A DNA stretch of 6,427 nt from Candidatus Latescibacterota bacterium (GTDB lineage: Bacteria; Latescibacterota; MVCY01): contig DAOWIT010000086.1 in assembly GCA_030640765.1 (NCBI GenBank), positions 1 through 6,427 on the forward strand, given 5' to 3'. Made by a program: the position numbers and the translations under genes. The notes beneath the pieces were generated by a model. The model had not been told where the DNA came from, searched no databases, and was given only the letters and a program-made list of their open reading frames with translations. How positions within the stretch are numbered: position 1 is the first letter of the stretch; each line of letters opens with the position of its first letter. Shown piece by piece: positions 6,039 to 6,427 of this stretch.

Positions 6039-6427
6039 CAGTCCGATTCTTCTTCCATAATAGGCAACATTTCGGCAGCTCGGCGGAGGACAGCCACACT
6101 GGCTCTTTTTCCAAGATGCTCAAATGCTTGATCTAAGGCCGACTGTGCATCGGGGGCATAGCCCAGGCCTACTTTCTCAATCTTTTCCTGGCTGATACCG
6201 TTGGTCACAAGAATGCAGGAAACCCCTTGTTCAATTGTTGCCTCAGCCACCTGGATCATATGCACCGCAGTTACCAGGTGTTTGATTTCACCGCGAGCCA
6301 CTAACTGTTTTACTTCTTCCGTTGGCCGGTAACCAAATTTAATGATTTCGTCTTCGTGGGTACAGGAAAATCCTTCTCGACAGGGAGAGACCAGGATGAT
6401 CACTCCACCTTTTTCTACCACCATACC
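6038..6427 (-). CDS. LarA-superfamily nickel-dependent hydroxyacid racemase/epimerase, C-terminal part (partial)
   Basis: The gene enters from the right edge. The frame is open to the last base (GGT at 6427-6425), and the ATG at 6424 is internal. The 129 visible residues match the C-terminal domain of LarA-like proteins: a GGVIILVSPCREG strand-loop near the start, a segment like HLVTAVHMIQVAEA, then CILVTNGIS and GYAPDAQSALDQAFEHLG, followed by a closing ASVAVL...MLP strand. LarA proteins use the nickel-pincer nucleotide (NPN) cofactor to invert the 2-hydroxy centre of hydroxyacids by hydride transfer. Lactate, malate, phenyllactate and D-gluconate are known substrates in the superfamily. The N-terminal histidines and the lysine that attaches the cofactor lie outside the window, so activity cannot be judged. 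The sugar-type neighbours suggest a sugar-acid epimerase rather than lactate racemase. The product is probably cytoplasmic and is translationally coupled to the dehydrogenase. Confidence 0.82.
   Translation of the reverse strand, partial: GMVVEKGGVIILVSPCREGFSCTHEDEIIKFGYRPTEEVKQLVARGEIKHLVTAVHMIQVAEATIEQGVSCILVTNGISQEKIEKVGLGYAPDAQSALDQAFEHLGKRASVAVLRRAAEMLPIMEEESD

Noticed and set aside
5646..6131. Plus-strand open frame of 161 codons
   Set aside because: It lies antisense to the dehydrogenase and racemase genes, whose motifs are unmistakable, and its translation resembles no family.

Overview
This window is a single minus-strand catabolic gene block. All eight recognisable genes run right to left, cut at both window edges: the first-transcribed gene lacks its N-terminus and the last lacks its C-terminus. 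Base composition is close to even, AGGAGG-type ribosome binding sites are clear in front of most genes, and the only long gaps hold palindromic repeats. No taxonomic marker is present. A bacterium with canonical Shine-Dalgarno use and a LarA-type nickel enzyme (often found in anaerobic or facultative lineages) fits, but I cannot name a phylum.

Layout in transcription order: (1) 6427-6038, C-terminal part of a LarA-superfamily hydroxyacid racemase/epimerase. (2) 6038-4986, zinc-dependent medium-chain alcohol/polyol dehydrogenase, overlapping the racemase stop by one base. (3) 4929-3961, aldose-1-epimerase (mutarotase)-like protein. (4) 3960-3781, a 180-bp gap with a near-perfect 33-bp palindrome and what looks like the surviving C-terminal end of a lost gene. 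(5) 3780-3028 and 3006-2182, two short-chain dehydrogenases (SDRs). (6) 2181-2025, a gap filled by a nested inverted-repeat element of about 120 bp. (7) 2024-1380, a cyclase/kynurenine-formamidase-family metal hydrolase. (8) 1370-561, a third SDR. (9) 515-1, the N-terminal 171 residues of a thiamine-diphosphate-dependent 2-oxoacid dehydrogenase E1 alpha-type protein.

Together the genes look like oxidative, non-phosphorylative breakdown of a sugar, polyol or sugar-derived hydroxyacid. Four oxidoreductases would oxidise hydroxyls, a mutarotase would present the right anomer, a metal hydrolase could open a ring or cleave an activated bond, a LarA homologue would invert a 2-hydroxyacid centre, and a ThDP enzyme would consume the resulting 2-oxo compound. 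No kinase, aldolase, transporter or regulator lies in the window. The substrate cannot be read from the sequence; the pathway is inference. I saw no convincing promoter, rho-independent terminator, tRNA, rRNA, CRISPR array or transposase gene.
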